In this document: positions 16,678 to 26,005 of the stretch, in pieces
How the letters are laid out: the number at the start of each line of letters is the position of its first letter
Position numbering within the stretch: the first letter of the stretch is position 1
DNA from: CAZSRX01 sp964609675 [NCBI: uncultured Bacteroidota bacterium]
GTDB lineage: Bacteria; CLD3; SB21
DNA length: 59,740 nt
Assembly: GCA_964609675.1 (NCBI GenBank)
Contig: CAZSRX010000027.1
Coordinates: 1-59,740, forward strand
Reading direction: 5' to 3'
Translations under genes and position numbers: made by a program
The notes under the pieces: model-generated
What the model saw: only the letters and a program-made list of their open reading frames with translations
What the model was told of the DNA's origin: nothing
Database searches by the model: none

Positions 16678-18603
16678 ATGCAAACCCTGATAACATCCGT
16701 CAACGATACCTACGAAATCCTCAGGCCCTACGCCGAAGGCGGCATGGGAAAAACCTTTTTAGTAAAAAGCCAAAAAAACGGCTCCGCATACATTCTTAAA
16801 CAAATCAACCTGGAAACGGTTCAGGACTGGAAAGTTATCGAACTGTTCGAGCGTGAAGCGGAAATTTTGCGCCATCTGAATCATCCGTCGGTGCCGCGTT
16901 ATGTGGATTATTTTGTATCCGAAGATCAGAAGCGTTTTCATCTGGTACAGTCGTTTATCGAGGGCCCGACCCTCCGACAGTACATCGATCGCCAACTCCC
17001 GCTTTCGGTGGATTTGTACACGACCTATCTCCGTCAGTGTCTGCAGATACTGGATTATCTACACCATCTGGTCCCTCCCGTTATTCACCGGGACATCACG
17101 CCCAAGAATATTATTCTGAACGAGGGCAGGGCCTGTCTGGTAGATTTCGGCGCGGTCAAAGCCGTTTTACAGACAACGGAATCCCGCTCTGAAACTGTGG
17201 TGGGCACCTTCGGTTATATGCCACCGGAACAGCTACTGGGCCACGCCGATACCGGCTCCGACCTGTACAGCCTTGGCATGAGCTTCATCGCTCTGGCCGC
17301 ACATGAGGAGCCTTTCCGACTCGTGGATCCCCGCACCGGGCAAATCGCCGTTACCGACCGGCTGGATTTCCTTCCCGAACACGTCCGCCGTTTGCTGAGC
17401 CAGATGATTAAGCCGTCCCTCCAAGACCGCATCCGCAACGCCGGCGAAGCCCTGCGACTGCTGGATACTCCGTCTCCCGCCTCGGAAATACCGTCACCTC
17501 CGGATGAAACGGAAGCGCAGAAAAACCGGATCGCCGAAATCGCTCTGGGCATTTTTGGAATTCTCATCCTCGTCATTTTGCTAATCGCTATTTTAAATAT
17601 ACCGAAACAAGAAACTACCGGCATCGATACCATAGCCCTGTCCAGCGAATCGCTACCCGATTATACCGTAAACAATATTTCCGGGGTTAAACAATTTGCT
17701 TTTCACCCGAAAGACAGCATCATGGCCGTTGCCGGCCGCGAAGGCGTGCACCTTTTTAACTGGAGCCGTTCTGGACAAAAAAAGAAACTCTCAATGAATA
17801 AAAACCCACAACATGTCCCGTACTATAATCCTATCGACAGAGTGACGTGGTCAAAAAACGGTAAACGCCTGGCGGCCTTTTCTGAGTTTAACCATACCGT
17901 TACCATCTGGGATACCGCCGCGTGGGATAAACCGTCGGTATTTGATATTCCCAAGGGTACCTTTTTAGATTTTGTCCTGACAGACAGCGCATGGTATATC
18001 GCCTTGTATCAGAAACATGATACTTCTGTCTTTATCTTTTCTGATAAGTCAAAACGATCTCGACCGCTGTACAGCATACGAACCGCTCCGATACTGACGC
18101 TGGACTTGAATGTCGAACAGAAACTGGCGGTTTCCGTCGCCGATTCTGCCGTTACGCTTTATTTCCTTGATTCACCGCAGCGCATCCAAAAAATCCCTAA
18201 CGACACTACTGCAATCGGCGCAGTGATTTCACCTGACGCGAAATATTGTATCGTTACTACACCAAATAAAATCATCGTCTGGAATATCCCCTTACATCAA
18301 ATCCGGCATACCATACCGCTTCGGGAATATGATTCATACACCTATGATACCCCGAAAATATTTATGGCCGTCAGCCCGGATTCCAAACGATGGGCCTTTT
18401 TTTTCAAAGAATTACTTCACAGCGCGGTTCAGGTATATGATCTTGATAGTAACAGGAATGTTGGTTTATATACTGTTGAAAATCAATTGCACATGACATT
18501 ATACGAAGATAACTTTCTGGCATTCAGTCCTGACGGCCGCCTTCTTGGCTTATATGATAATAACGCTATTAATATATGGAAAATCGAAAAGGACACGAAA
18601 TAA
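16678..18603 (+). CDS. Membrane-anchored Ser/Thr protein kinase with WD40-like outer domain
   Basis: A 641-residue Hanks-type kinase. Residues 12-265 are the kinase: glycine loop AEGGMG (19-24), Lys41, Glu60, HRD (137-139), Asn144, DFG (156-158) and MPPE (181-184). The usual Lys after HRD is Thr (HRDITPKN). A single membrane segment spans about 288-308. The remaining 330 residues would lie outside and read as WD40-like beta-propeller repeats (for example SPDGRLLGLYDNNAINIWKI). This layout suggests an extracytoplasmic propeller signalling to the inner kinase. Ligand and substrates are unknown. It lies 6 bp after tsaC. Confidence 0.87.
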   Translation: MQTLITSVNDTYEILRPYAEGGMGKTFLVKSQKNGSAYILKQINLETVQDWKVIELFEREAEILRHLNHPSVPRYVDYFVSEDQKRFHLVQSFIEGPTLRQYIDRQLPLSVDLYTTYLRQCLQILDYLHHLVPPVIHRDITPKNIILNEGRACLVDFGAVKAVLQTTESRSETVVGTFGYMPPEQLLGHADTGSDLYSLGMSFIALAAHEEPFRLVDPRTGQIAVTDRLDFLPEHVRRLLSQMIKPSLQDRIRNAGEALRLLDTPSPASEIPSPPDETEAQKNRIAEIALGIFGILILVILLIAILNIPKQETTGIDTIALSSESLPDYTVNNISGVKQFAFHPKDSIMAVAGREGVHLFNWSRSGQKKKLSMNKNPQHVPYYNPIDRVTWSKNGKRLAAFSEFNHTVTIWDTAAWDKPSVFDIPKGTFLDFVLTDSAWYIALYQKHDTSVFIFSDKSKRSRPLYSIRTAPILTLDLNVEQKLAVSVADSAVTLYFLDSPQRIQKIPNDTTAIGAVISPDAKYCIVTTPNKIIVWNIPLHQIRHTIPLREYDSYTYDTPKIFMAVSPDSKRWAFFFKELLHSAVQVYDLDSNRNVGLYTVENQLHMTLYEDNFLAFSPDGRLLGLYDNNAINIWKIEKDTK

Positions 18604-18631
18604 TTTCGAACAGGATGCATTAATCAGAGAT

Positions 18632-19039
18632 ATGAAGTCTTTATACGAAATCCTTTCAACACCCGGTATAACCATTGCGGTAGTCGGCGCTACCGATTAT
18701 GCCTATAAATACGGCTCCGTGATTTATCGTCAGCTTAAAGCAACCGGATGGCGTGTTTTTCCGGTTAATCCCAACCGGCCAACCGTGGACGGGGATAAAT
18801 GCTATGCTAACCTTTCCGAGCTTCCTGAAAAACCATTACTGGTCAATTTTGTTACACCGCCCGAAGTAACGCTTGAAGTGCTGAAAGAGTGTAAAAAATT
18901 AGGCTGGCTTAATGCCTGGGTACAGCCCGGCGCGGAAGACCGCAAAGTGGTTGCTTATCTGGAGGAAAACGGATTTAACTATCTGATAAACGCATGTATC
19001 ATGGTACACTCTGTTTACACACAAAGAAATCAGCAATAA
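18632..19039 (+). CDS. CoA-binding domain protein (YccU-like, COG1832)
   Basis: A 135-residue single-domain Rossmann protein of the CoA-binding family related to succinyl-CoA synthetase alpha: IAVVGATDYAYKYGSVIYRQLKATG at the N-terminus, VFPVNPN and the WVQPGAED segment. The start at ATG 18632 is chosen because upstream in-frame codons overlap the kinase gene and do not resemble the family. Family members bind CoA but have no settled function. It sits 30 bp before bshB1 and may be cotranscribed, hinting at thiol metabolism. Confidence 0.82.
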   Translation: MKSLYEILSTPGITIAVVGATDYAYKYGSVIYRQLKATGWRVFPVNPNRPTVDGDKCYANLSELPEKPLLVNFVTPPEVTLEVLKECKKLGWLNAWVQPGAEDRKVVAYLEENGFNYLINACIMVHSVYTQRNQQ

Positions 19040-19069
19040 TTATAATTTGATTATTAATGGGATTTAAGT

Positions 19070-19807
19070 ATGAAACTAGATGCTATGTTTTTCGGCTCCC
19101 ATCCGGATGATGTGGAGCTGACATCCGGCGGAACTGTGGCCAAATTGACTCAGCGCGGCTATCAGATCGGTATTGTAGACCTGACGCGGGGCGAGGCCGG
19201 TACGCGCGGTTCGGCCGAAATCCGGGACAAAGAAGCCGCCGAAGCCGGTAAAATTCTTGGGGTGACTGTCCGAGAAAACCTTGGGTTCACCGATACGCAA
19301 ATTGCCAATACCCGTGACTATCAGTTAAAAATTATCCGTATCCTTCGCCTCTATCGTCCGGACATCATTTTCATACCCTACTGGGACGACCGCCATCCGG
19401 ATCATGTGCACAGCAGCCATTTGTGCCGCGAAGCCGCTTTTTTTTCGGGCCTGCGCCGCATCGAATCCATCCACATGGGGCAAGCTCAGGATGCCTTCCG
19501 CCCGAATCAGATTATCTACTGCCGCGCGCGTTTCGATTTTTCCAGGGAAGCCGGTTATCCTTTTATCGTGGATATTAGCGATACCTTCGCGCTGAAAATG
19601 AAAGCGGTGGACGCTTATGCCTCGCAGTTTCATAACATAAACTACGCCACCGACGAACCGGTCACCCATATCAGTACGCCTGAATTTCTTGAATTAATTG
19701 AAGTGAGGGCGCGTCATTTCGGCTCGCTGATTGGTGCCCGATACGGTGAACCGTTCCTGTCACGGGAAATATTCAACCTGGATGATCCTATCAAATTTTT
19801 TTCTTAA
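19070..19807 (+). CDS. bshB1: Bacillithiol biosynthesis deacetylase BshB1
   Basis: A zinc LmbE-type deacetylase that converts N-acetylglucosaminyl-malate to glucosaminyl-malate in bacillithiol synthesis. The 245 residues include the metal motif HPDD (His11, Asp13, Asp14), the TRGEAGTRGSAEIR block and DDRHPDHVHSSH, the latter typical of BshB1 rather than general LmbE proteins. bshA and bshC are not in the window. Its presence suggests the cell uses bacillithiol as its low-molecular-weight thiol. Confidence 0.9.
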   Translation: MKLDAMFFGSHPDDVELTSGGTVAKLTQRGYQIGIVDLTRGEAGTRGSAEIRDKEAAEAGKILGVTVRENLGFTDTQIANTRDYQLKIIRILRLYRPDIIFIPYWDDRHPDHVHSSHLCREAAFFSGLRRIESIHMGQAQDAFRPNQIIYCRARFDFSREAGYPFIVDISDTFALKMKAVDAYASQFHNINYATDEPVTHISTPEFLELIEVRARHFGSLIGARYGEPFLSREIFNLDDPIKFFS

Positions 19808-19881
19808 CCGATACGGCGGTTGCTTTTATATTTCAAACTTTTATATTACTTAAAAGTAATTTTTTAATGAGGAAGACCTCT

Positions 19882-21066
19882 ATGCGCATACCGGAACGCT
19901 TATGTATTTTTGAGGACGATCAGTACGCCGACCTTTACCCGCTGGTTTATATGCGGCCGGTCTTCGACCTGCGCTGCGGCGCGTTGACCCTGAGGCAGCG
20001 TATCATCAAATATTTCCCGGAAAGCACGTTACACCTCCGATGCCGGGATCATCTTCAGCCGCTGGTGTTCGAGCAGAATCCCGGCGTGCCCGTTAACGTG
20101 CCGATGCAGGCGCAATGCCTGTTTATAAACGCGGCAGCCGTTATGGACGACGCGCTTTTCCGCATCATTACTTCTGGCGATGGAACCTTTCGTTGTCAAG
20201 GCAAAACCCTTGCGTTCTGGAATTCGCCTACCACGGAAAATACAGAAGTCAATGCGCGTTTCATTCGCTATCCGTGGGATATTGTCCAGCACAATACGGC
20301 CCTGCTGAAAGAAGATGCAAAGTATTTCAGCGCGTATAAATCCCCGGCAGAACGCTACGGGGTGTGGATGGTCAATTCGGAGCAAATCATGGCATCCGCG
20401 TCGGCGGTAATCAAGCCCGGCGTGGTGCTGAACGCAGAACGGGGGCCGGTTATCATTGACAACGGCGCCACGGTCATGTCCAATAGCGTCATCGAAGGTC
20501 CGTGCTACATCGGCGAAAATACGGTGATTAAAGCCGGCGCCAAAATTTACGGCGGCACCGTTATCGGGCCGACATGCAAAATCGGCGGCGAAGTCGAGGG
20601 TTCCGTCTTCCTGGGCTTCAGCAACAAACAACACGACGGCTTTGTGGGCCACTCGGTAATTGCCGAGTGGTGCAATCTCGGGGCCGACACCAACACCAGC
20701 GACCTTAAAAACAACTACAGCAATGTCCGCGTCACTATCGGCGGTCGGGAGGTGGATACCGGCTCCCTGTTCGTCGGCCTCACCATGGGCGACCATTCCA
20801 AGTGTGGCATCAATACCATGTTTAATACGGGCACGGTGGCCGGCGTTTCCGCGAATATCTTTGGCGGAGGATTTCCGCCGAAATTCATACCGTCGTTCAG
20901 CTGGGTAAACGTGCCGGCACGCGAGGAATATCATCTGGACAAAGCCGTCGAGGTTGCCCGGATTGTCATGACGCGACGTCACGTGGCCATGTCGCATACT
21001 TACGAAGAACTGTTCCGCTACACGTTCCGCCTCACCGAGAAAGAACGCCATATCCGCTGCGGTTAA
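19882..21066 (+). CDS. GlmU-like putative sugar nucleotidyltransferase
   Basis: A 394-residue protein like the alternative GlmU family of Bacteroidota relatives: a short degenerate nucleotidyltransferase-like N-terminal domain (CIFEDDQYADLYPLVYMRPVFDLRCG) followed by a left-handed beta-helix of hexapeptide repeats (about 175-345, for example IIDNGATVMSNSVIEGPCYIG). The classical GlmU nucleotide motif LAAGxGTRM is absent. It probably acts in UDP-GlcNAc or another sugar-nucleotide route. ATG 19882 is preferred over ATG 19867 because GAGGAAG then lies seven bases in front of it. Confidence 0.8.
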   Translation: MRIPERLCIFEDDQYADLYPLVYMRPVFDLRCGALTLRQRIIKYFPESTLHLRCRDHLQPLVFEQNPGVPVNVPMQAQCLFINAAAVMDDALFRIITSGDGTFRCQGKTLAFWNSPTTENTEVNARFIRYPWDIVQHNTALLKEDAKYFSAYKSPAERYGVWMVNSEQIMASASAVIKPGVVLNAERGPVIIDNGATVMSNSVIEGPCYIGENTVIKAGAKIYGGTVIGPTCKIGGEVEGSVFLGFSNKQHDGFVGHSVIAEWCNLGADTNTSDLKNNYSNVRVTIGGREVDTGSLFVGLTMGDHSKCGINTMFNTGTVAGVSANIFGGGFPPKFIPSFSWVNVPAREEYHLDKAVEVARIVMTRRHVAMSHTYEELFRYTFRLTEKERHIRCG

Positions 21067-21464
21067 ATCGGTATTCATCATTCAGAAAATCAGCGCACAG
21101 CCGTATAAAATCACCTCACCATAACCGATGAAAGATGAATCCCAAAAAACACGGTGATTGTTTCTGGATATCCATAATCTGAAAAATGAAGCTTTTGCAT
21201 CGATTCGATACCTGCTCGCGGTTTTTTATAATTTCACATCGCCGCATACCTTTAAAACTTTACCTATCACATTTTTATTTTTGGACTATACAAAAACGGT
21301 TTCACGATAAATTAATTTTTCATCCGAAATTGACTAAATTAAAAAATTTTCTGATATTTACTTTTTAAATTGAGCTGATATTGTCCGTTTACATGATAAA
21401 AAATAATTGGATTCATTATACAGTTAATTTGTAAAATCATTTCATTAAACAAGGAGTCAGAGTT
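21067..21464. other. 398-bp intergenic region with a promoter near its 3' part
   Basis: AT-rich DNA between the GlmU-like gene and a lipoprotein gene. No credible coding sequence was seen; a 60-codon open frame at 21186-21368 has no ribosome binding site or family resemblance. The only support for function is the promoter-like pair at 21330-21358. Confidence 0.5.
21330..21358 (+). promoter_or_regulatory. Possible promoter of the 21465 lipoprotein
   Basis: TTGACT (21330-21335), 17 bp, GATATT (21353-21358). It would give a leader of about 100 bases before the lipoprotein ATG at 21465. The -35 is identical to that of the 2351 and 55893 promoters; the -10 is weaker. Confidence 0.4.
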
Positions 21465-21929
21465 ATGAGAAACTATTTATTAATTGGCGTACTTTCATGT
21501 ATCGCAGCCGCTGTGGTTATTTCCTGTGGTCCGTCGAAGGAGGTCATTTCCGCTAAAAATAGCGAAGTTCATAAAAACGAAAAAATCAAAGCCGGCGAGT
21601 ATTATCAGTTCGAGATTATCCTCGAAGACAACATGAACGCGATTTCGCTCGAGGGCGACTGGCGGGTCAGCGAAGGCGGCGACCGCAAAGCTAACGTGTT
21701 CATCATGGACGAAGAAAACTTCCTGAAGTTCGAAAAAGAAGAAGCCTACAAAACGCTGTACGCTTCCGGCGATAAGATCAACCATAATTTCAAAATTCGC
21801 CTGCTGAACCAATACAAAAGCGCCAAGACCTTATATTATCTGGTGTTTGACAATCCTTCCACAGAAGACGACATCAAAGTGGAATTCAATCTCAAAATGG
21901 ATTTCGAGTACGGCGAAGGTACGAAGTAA
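21465..21929 (+). CDS. Small lipoprotein of unknown function
   Basis: A 154-residue predicted lipoprotein with a signal segment ending at the lipobox VISC. The mature part is acidic and rich in Glu, Asp and Lys, with alternating beta-strand patterns (YYQFEIILEDNM, LYYLVFDNPS, FNLKMDFEY) suggesting one small beta-sandwich domain. I do not recognise a family. It has its own promoter candidate, an excellent AAGGAG ribosome binding site and a strong terminator, so it looks monocistronic and probably well expressed, as expected for an abundant envelope protein. Confidence 0.8.
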   Translation: MRNYLLIGVLSCIAAAVVISCGPSKEVISAKNSEVHKNEKIKAGEYYQFEIILEDNMNAISLEGDWRVSEGGDRKANVFIMDEENFLKFEKEEAYKTLYASGDKINHNFKIRLLNQYKSAKTLYYLVFDNPSTEDDIKVEFNLKMDFEYGEGTK

Positions 21930-21952
21930 ACATTTTTCAGTACCATGTAACG

Positions 21953-21988
21953 AAAAAAGCCGGCTCAATAACTGCCGGCTTTTTTTTA
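21953..21988 (+). terminator. Rho-independent terminator
   Basis: An A run, then stem AGCCGGC / GCCGGCT with a nine-base loop, followed by eight T. It lies 23 bp after the lipoprotein stop. The A run before the stem would also allow use from the minus strand. Confidence 0.9.
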
Positions 21989-22216
21989 TTCATATATTTT
22001 ATTAACATTAGACGATATAACCAATCATACAAAACTAATTTCGCCGGTTATTCCTCCATCGGGTATAAAAAACCCAAAAGCGAAAAAGTGCCCGCCGTCT
22101 GCCAAGATAAAAAAGCGGTCAAAGTTATGAAATAAATTAATATTCGAATGCTTATGGCCTTATCTGTTTATCGACATTGAGCAGGCATTACAGGTAATTG
22201 TTTGGCTTTTCCTTTT

Positions 22217-22636
22217 TTATTTCACGGTTTGTAGCCATCGCTCAATTTCCCAGTCGCCTTCGTCTTCCAGAATAACAATCAAGGTGTCATTCACAAAGCG
22301 ATACGGACAGTAATTCTTTTCCCCGCGGTCGTCGATAACCAGCGTCGAATCTTTTACATACCATCGGCTTAGTTCATCGCCTTCCTCGTCGCATCCTGTT
22401 TGCTGCCAGTAAAACGTACCGTTTTTCCTGAATTCCACCTGCTGGCCGCAGCCGTCTGTAGCGGGCGTGCTGATCTCGGTCGGCGCCGAATTCCAGTCGC
22501 CGGTTCCGTAAGCCGAATAGATCCACGTCCAGGTTCCAAATAAGTTGGAGTCCAGATTGGGTTCTTTTTCATCCGCGCAGGCAATAATTAAAGTGAATGC
22601 TATGCCTGCCGCTAAAATACGCTTCATGGCTTTCAT
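22217..22636 (-). CDS. Small cysteine-containing lipoprotein, lipocalin-like
   Basis: A 139-residue predicted lipoprotein: signal segment ending in the lipobox IIAC, then a mature domain with FGTWTWIYS, VEFRKNGTFYWQQTGC and DSTLVIDD segments that resemble small lipocalin-like or META-type beta-barrel domains, and a C-terminal FVNDTLIVILEDEGDWEIERW. Four further cysteines (including TGC, CGQ and YCPY) could form disulfides. GGGAG lies eight bases before the first ATG. The binding partner is unknown. Confidence 0.75.
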   Translation of the reverse strand: MKAMKRILAAGIAFTLIIACADEKEPNLDSNLFGTWTWIYSAYGTGDWNSAPTEISTPATDGCGQQVEFRKNGTFYWQQTGCDEEGDELSRWYVKDSTLVIDDRGEKNYCPYRFVNDTLIVILEDEGDWEIERWLQTVK

Positions 22637-22780
22637 GATTTTTTCTCCCTTTTTGTTTACAAATAGTACAATAATGCCAAACGCTATAAAGTAAATACGG
22701 CAAATCTTGTATCAGTAAATACGGTTCCCATTATTTTTTTTGTAAAAAAATTAATTCATCCATCCGCTTATGAGCAAAAT

Positions 22781-25700
22781 TTATTTAAACGCTTTTTCCG
22801 GAATACCGTCGCCGTCCAGTTTCAGGCGGTCGAAATATTCCGGTGTTTTTTTGCCGGTGATCTTATCCACATACATTTTTGCGATGTATTGCCCGAGCAT
22901 GAAACCTTGCCCGCGCAAACCGAGGAAAAGACCGGCGTTGGTATCTATCACCATGCGCGGTTCGACATAATAACCCGACCAGACGGCCTGGAATCCGACG
23001 GAGGACAATTCAGGAATCCAGTCCACAAAAGTCTCGGCGGCGATTTCGATAAATTCCTTGGAGTTAATCTTCAGGTTTTTGTCGGCTTCGGCGGGATCTA
23101 CAGCCGGCGAGGCGCAGCCGATAATTTGTCCTGTCTCGGCAAGCTGTTGCCCGTACACAGCCACAAATCCTTTATACTTGCGGCGGTCAATAAGCATGTG
23201 CAACGGTTCGCCGTTGATGCCCATCATCGGCATGCGGCGCGTGATGAACGCCTGATGCTTGACGGGATAAAGTCCCGTGTCCACGCCGATTTGCCGCGCG
23301 AAATAATTGCCTTCGGCGCCGAGCGCATTGATGAATATTTCCGTGTGATATTCGACGAATTCTTTGTTGTGCAGCTGAACCAGCGCCTTGTATGTGGTGC
23401 CCTCTTTAGTAAGATCGATCAGCTTGCTGTCCTCAAATATACGACCGCCTTTTTCAATACCGATATTGCGAATCAGATCAATAACCTTGCCGGGCGTGGC
23501 CTGCCAGCAGTTCTTTGTTATCAGCGCGGCAATATATTTTTTCAGGTCCGGTTTAAAATAGGGCGATATTTCCTTCCGGAAGTCTTTGGGTTCTACCATA
23601 CGCGCATCCTGCCAGGCCATAGAATCCTCCAGCGCCTTATACATCGCTTCGTCATGCGCAAAGGTAATATAACGGGTGAGATGAAAATCGACATTCTGGA
23701 TTTTCTGCAGTTCCTTAAAAATGGCAAGATTGTTGACGGCAATATCGGATAGTTCCGGCATGCTGAACACCGGCCGTCCGCCCGCAATATTACGCCAGGA
23801 AGCCCCATGGCCGTAATTGATCATCACAGGATGCAGGCCGGCCTCGGACAAATACCGGAACAGCGCGCTGCCCCCTATGCCGCCGCCCGCCACAAAAGAC
23901 GGCACCTTCTCCACCCGAGGCGTTTGACCGCTGATATATATTTTTTCCCGGCTATTCCGCGGATACAATTCGCCCATCGCCAACTGGCTGGATAAAGGTC
24001 CGCGCGGCGTCGGCTCACCGACAAGAGAGATGTTATAATTCTGCAGCCGCTGCTTCAGGCGCTTAATGCACCGCTTGCCGCGGCAGGCGCCCATGCCAAG
24101 GCGTGTGGTGTGTTTCACTTCGTCCACCGAGATATAATGCCGTTGGCCGATAACTTCAAGAATCTCGTCTAATTTGACGTCGTCGCAGTGACAGATGTAT
24201 GATTCCGCTTCGATGTTTTCGGTCTTCGGTTTGAACTGTATCGCTTCGGGATAAGCCTTCTTAATGATAAAACCGCGAACATTCATAAGATCCTCACCGT
24301 GAACAGTGACGGACTTTACGCGCGCGATATCGGTTTTATTGGGCTTTTTGAGTATCTTTTCGATAATGCCTTCGCCCAATTGCTTGCCGTTGTTGTCCAC
24401 CAGGAATACTTCCTCGTTTTCTTTCGCGGCATATTCAATCGGTAGAAACAGCCAGTCTTTGTTCAGGTTGTACCCGAAAATCGCCAAACCGGGGCATTGG
24501 TACACGCAGTCCATGCAGCCGATGCACTTATCAAAGTTCACGCGTGGCACATCGCTGGTGGACGGCTTGGTGATTGCGCCATGCGGACAGGCAAACGCGC
24601 ACGGATTGCAGGCGAAACCGTACAGACAGTCAATCAGTACAAAGGGTTTTTTCAGTCGGTCAGGCGCCGGCCGTTCCGGTTCCTCAATAACGCGGAACGG
24701 ATGCTGCTGGGAATCAATGTATTCCTTGGAAACATTCAGATAATCGTTATAGCTGTATCGGGCGCCGATAGCTTCCAGGATTTCGTAAGCGACTTGTTTT
24801 CCGCGGAGAACGGCGCTGGTGCCCTCGCCGATACGGATTGCGTCCCCGGCGCCCCAGCAGTGTCGCCCGAATACCTCTTCGCCTTTGATCAGCAACGCAT
24901 TGTCCGGAACGAGGCCGGTGCAGATGTTAATTGCGTCGATGCCGTCGATAATCTTCTCGGTACCGGGAACGGGTTTGAAATTTTTCGCTTCGGCAATAAC
25001 GGCGCCGGTGATCCCGTCGCGTTTTTCATTAGGAATCGCTTTTAATATAGTATGCGACAGCAGTATCGGAATGCCGAGACGGCGGACGCGGTTGGCTTGC
25101 ACCGGAAACCCGCCTTCGAACGGTTGGGCTTCAATAATCGCCTTAACGCGCGCGCCGGCTTGCATCAGTTGATAGGACGTGAGATAACCGATATTGCCTG
25201 CGCCGACGGTCAGCACGTTTTTGCCGAGCAGTGTCGCTTCAATGTTCATCATTTTCTGGACGACGGCGGCCGTGTAAACGCCCGGCAGATCGTCATTTTC
25301 AAACGTCGGCATAAACGGCACCGCGCCGGCCGCGACCACCAGATAGTCCGCATCAATATAATAGATTTCCTCGGTCTTGATGTTTTTGAGCGCCACGCGG
25401 CGGTGCTCCAGGATGTCCCATACGGTGGAGTTCAGGAAAATGCCTTCGGGATTGTCCCCGGCGAGCGTTTTGGCAATGTCAAACCCGCGCATCCCGCCGA
25501 ACTTCTTTTCCTTCTCAAAAAAGAAGAACTGGTGCGTCTGCATCAGGAACTGTCCGCCAATTTCCTCATTGTTATCCACCACGATATTGTCCACCCCGTG
25601 CAAATTCAGCACTTCGCGCGCGGCCAGTCCCGCCGGCCCGGCGCCGATGATCACCACCGTCGTCTTGTAAACCGGCACCGGCTCGTCTCTCAAATAGTGA

Positions 25701-26005
25701 ATCGCCGTCGGTGTGTAATCCTTCGGGATTTCACGCACTTCTTTAACCGAATCCACTTTAGTAATGCAAATGCGCCGTATTTGACCGTCCACCAACATCT
25801 CGCAGGCGCCGCATTTTCCAATGCCGCATTCCAGACTCCGGTTGCGGTTCATCAGGCTGTGGCTGTGCACAGGGTATCCGGCCTGATGAAGGGCGGCGGC
25901 AATGGTATAACCTTTTTCACCCCGTACTTGCTTCCCTTCATAAAGAAATGTTACGGTCTCACGGCGCGGTATATCTAAAATGGGATGTTCGTTAATCTTA
26001 TACAT
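22781..26005 (-). CDS. Single-chain HcnABC / sarcosine-oxidase-like flavin and iron-sulfur oxidoreductase
   Basis: A 1074-residue multi-cofactor enzyme. In order: a 2Fe-2S domain (about 15-95; Cys60, 65, 68, 80) like HcnA or the N-terminus of sarcosine oxidase alpha; an FAD/NAD oxidoreductase (115-415; GAGPAG at 121, GAGNIG at 268) like HcnB; two 4Fe-4S motifs (Cys460, 466, 469, 473 and Cys494, 497, 500, 504); a BFD-like 2Fe-2S domain (Cys605, 607, 641, 646); and a D-amino-acid-oxidase-type FAD domain (about 700-1060; GGGIGG at 707) like HcnC. In known relatives these parts are separate subunits that oxidise amino acids or N-methyl amines. The substrate here is likely an amino acid or imino acid. 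No membrane segments. Confidence 0.85.
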   Translation of the reverse strand: MYKINEHPILDIPRRETVTFLYEGKQVRGEKGYTIAAALHQAGYPVHSHSLMNRNRSLECGIGKCGACEMLVDGQIRRICITKVDSVKEVREIPKDYTPTAIHYLRDEPVPVYKTTVVIIGAGPAGLAAREVLNLHGVDNIVVDNNEEIGGQFLMQTHQFFFFEKEKKFGGMRGFDIAKTLAGDNPEGIFLNSTVWDILEHRRVALKNIKTEEIYYIDADYLVVAAGAVPFMPTFENDDLPGVYTAAVVQKMMNIEATLLGKNVLTVGAGNIGYLTSYQLMQAGARVKAIIEAQPFEGGFPVQANRVRRLGIPILLSHTILKAIPNEKRDGITGAVIAEAKNFKPVPGTEKIIDGIDAINICTGLVPDNALLIKGEEVFGRHCWGAGDAIRIGEGTSAVLRGKQVAYEILEAIGARYSYNDYLNVSKEYIDSQQHPFRVIEEPERPAPDRLKKPFVLIDCLYGFACNPCAFACPHGAITKPSTSDVPRVNFDKCIGCMDCVYQCPGLAIFGYNLNKDWLFLPIEYAAKENEEVFLVDNNGKQLGEGIIEKILKKPNKTDIARVKSVTVHGEDLMNVRGFIIKKAYPEAIQFKPKTENIEAESYICHCDDVKLDEILEVIGQRHYISVDEVKHTTRLGMGACRGKRCIKRLKQRLQNYNISLVGEPTPRGPLSSQLAMGELYPRNSREKIYISGQTPRVEKVPSFVAGGGIGGSALFRYLSEAGLHPVMINYGHGASWRNIAGGRPVFSMPELSDIAVNNLAIFKELQKIQNVDFHLTRYITFAHDEAMYKALEDSMAWQDARMVEPKDFRKEISPYFKPDLKKYIAALITKNCWQATPGKVIDLIRNIGIEKGGRIFEDSKLIDLTKEGTTYKALVQLHNKEFVEYHTEIFINALGAEGNYFARQIGVDTGLYPVKHQAFITRRMPMMGINGEPLHMLIDRRKYKGFVAVYGQQLAETGQIIGCASPAVDPAEADKNLKINSKEFIEIAAETFVDWIPELSSVGFQAVWSGYYVEPRMVIDTNAGLFLGLRGQGFMLGQYIAKMYVDKITGKKTPEYFDRLKLDGDGIPEKAFK

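Noticed and set aside
20029-21081. 350-codon minus-strand open frame
   Set aside because: Lies entirely opposite the GlmU-like gene; rich in His, Arg, Gly and Ala without domain structure, as expected of an antisense shadow.
22889-26000. Several long plus-strand frames opposite the flavoprotein gene
   Set aside because: All are shadows of the 1074-residue gene, which has clear cofactor motifs in its own frame.
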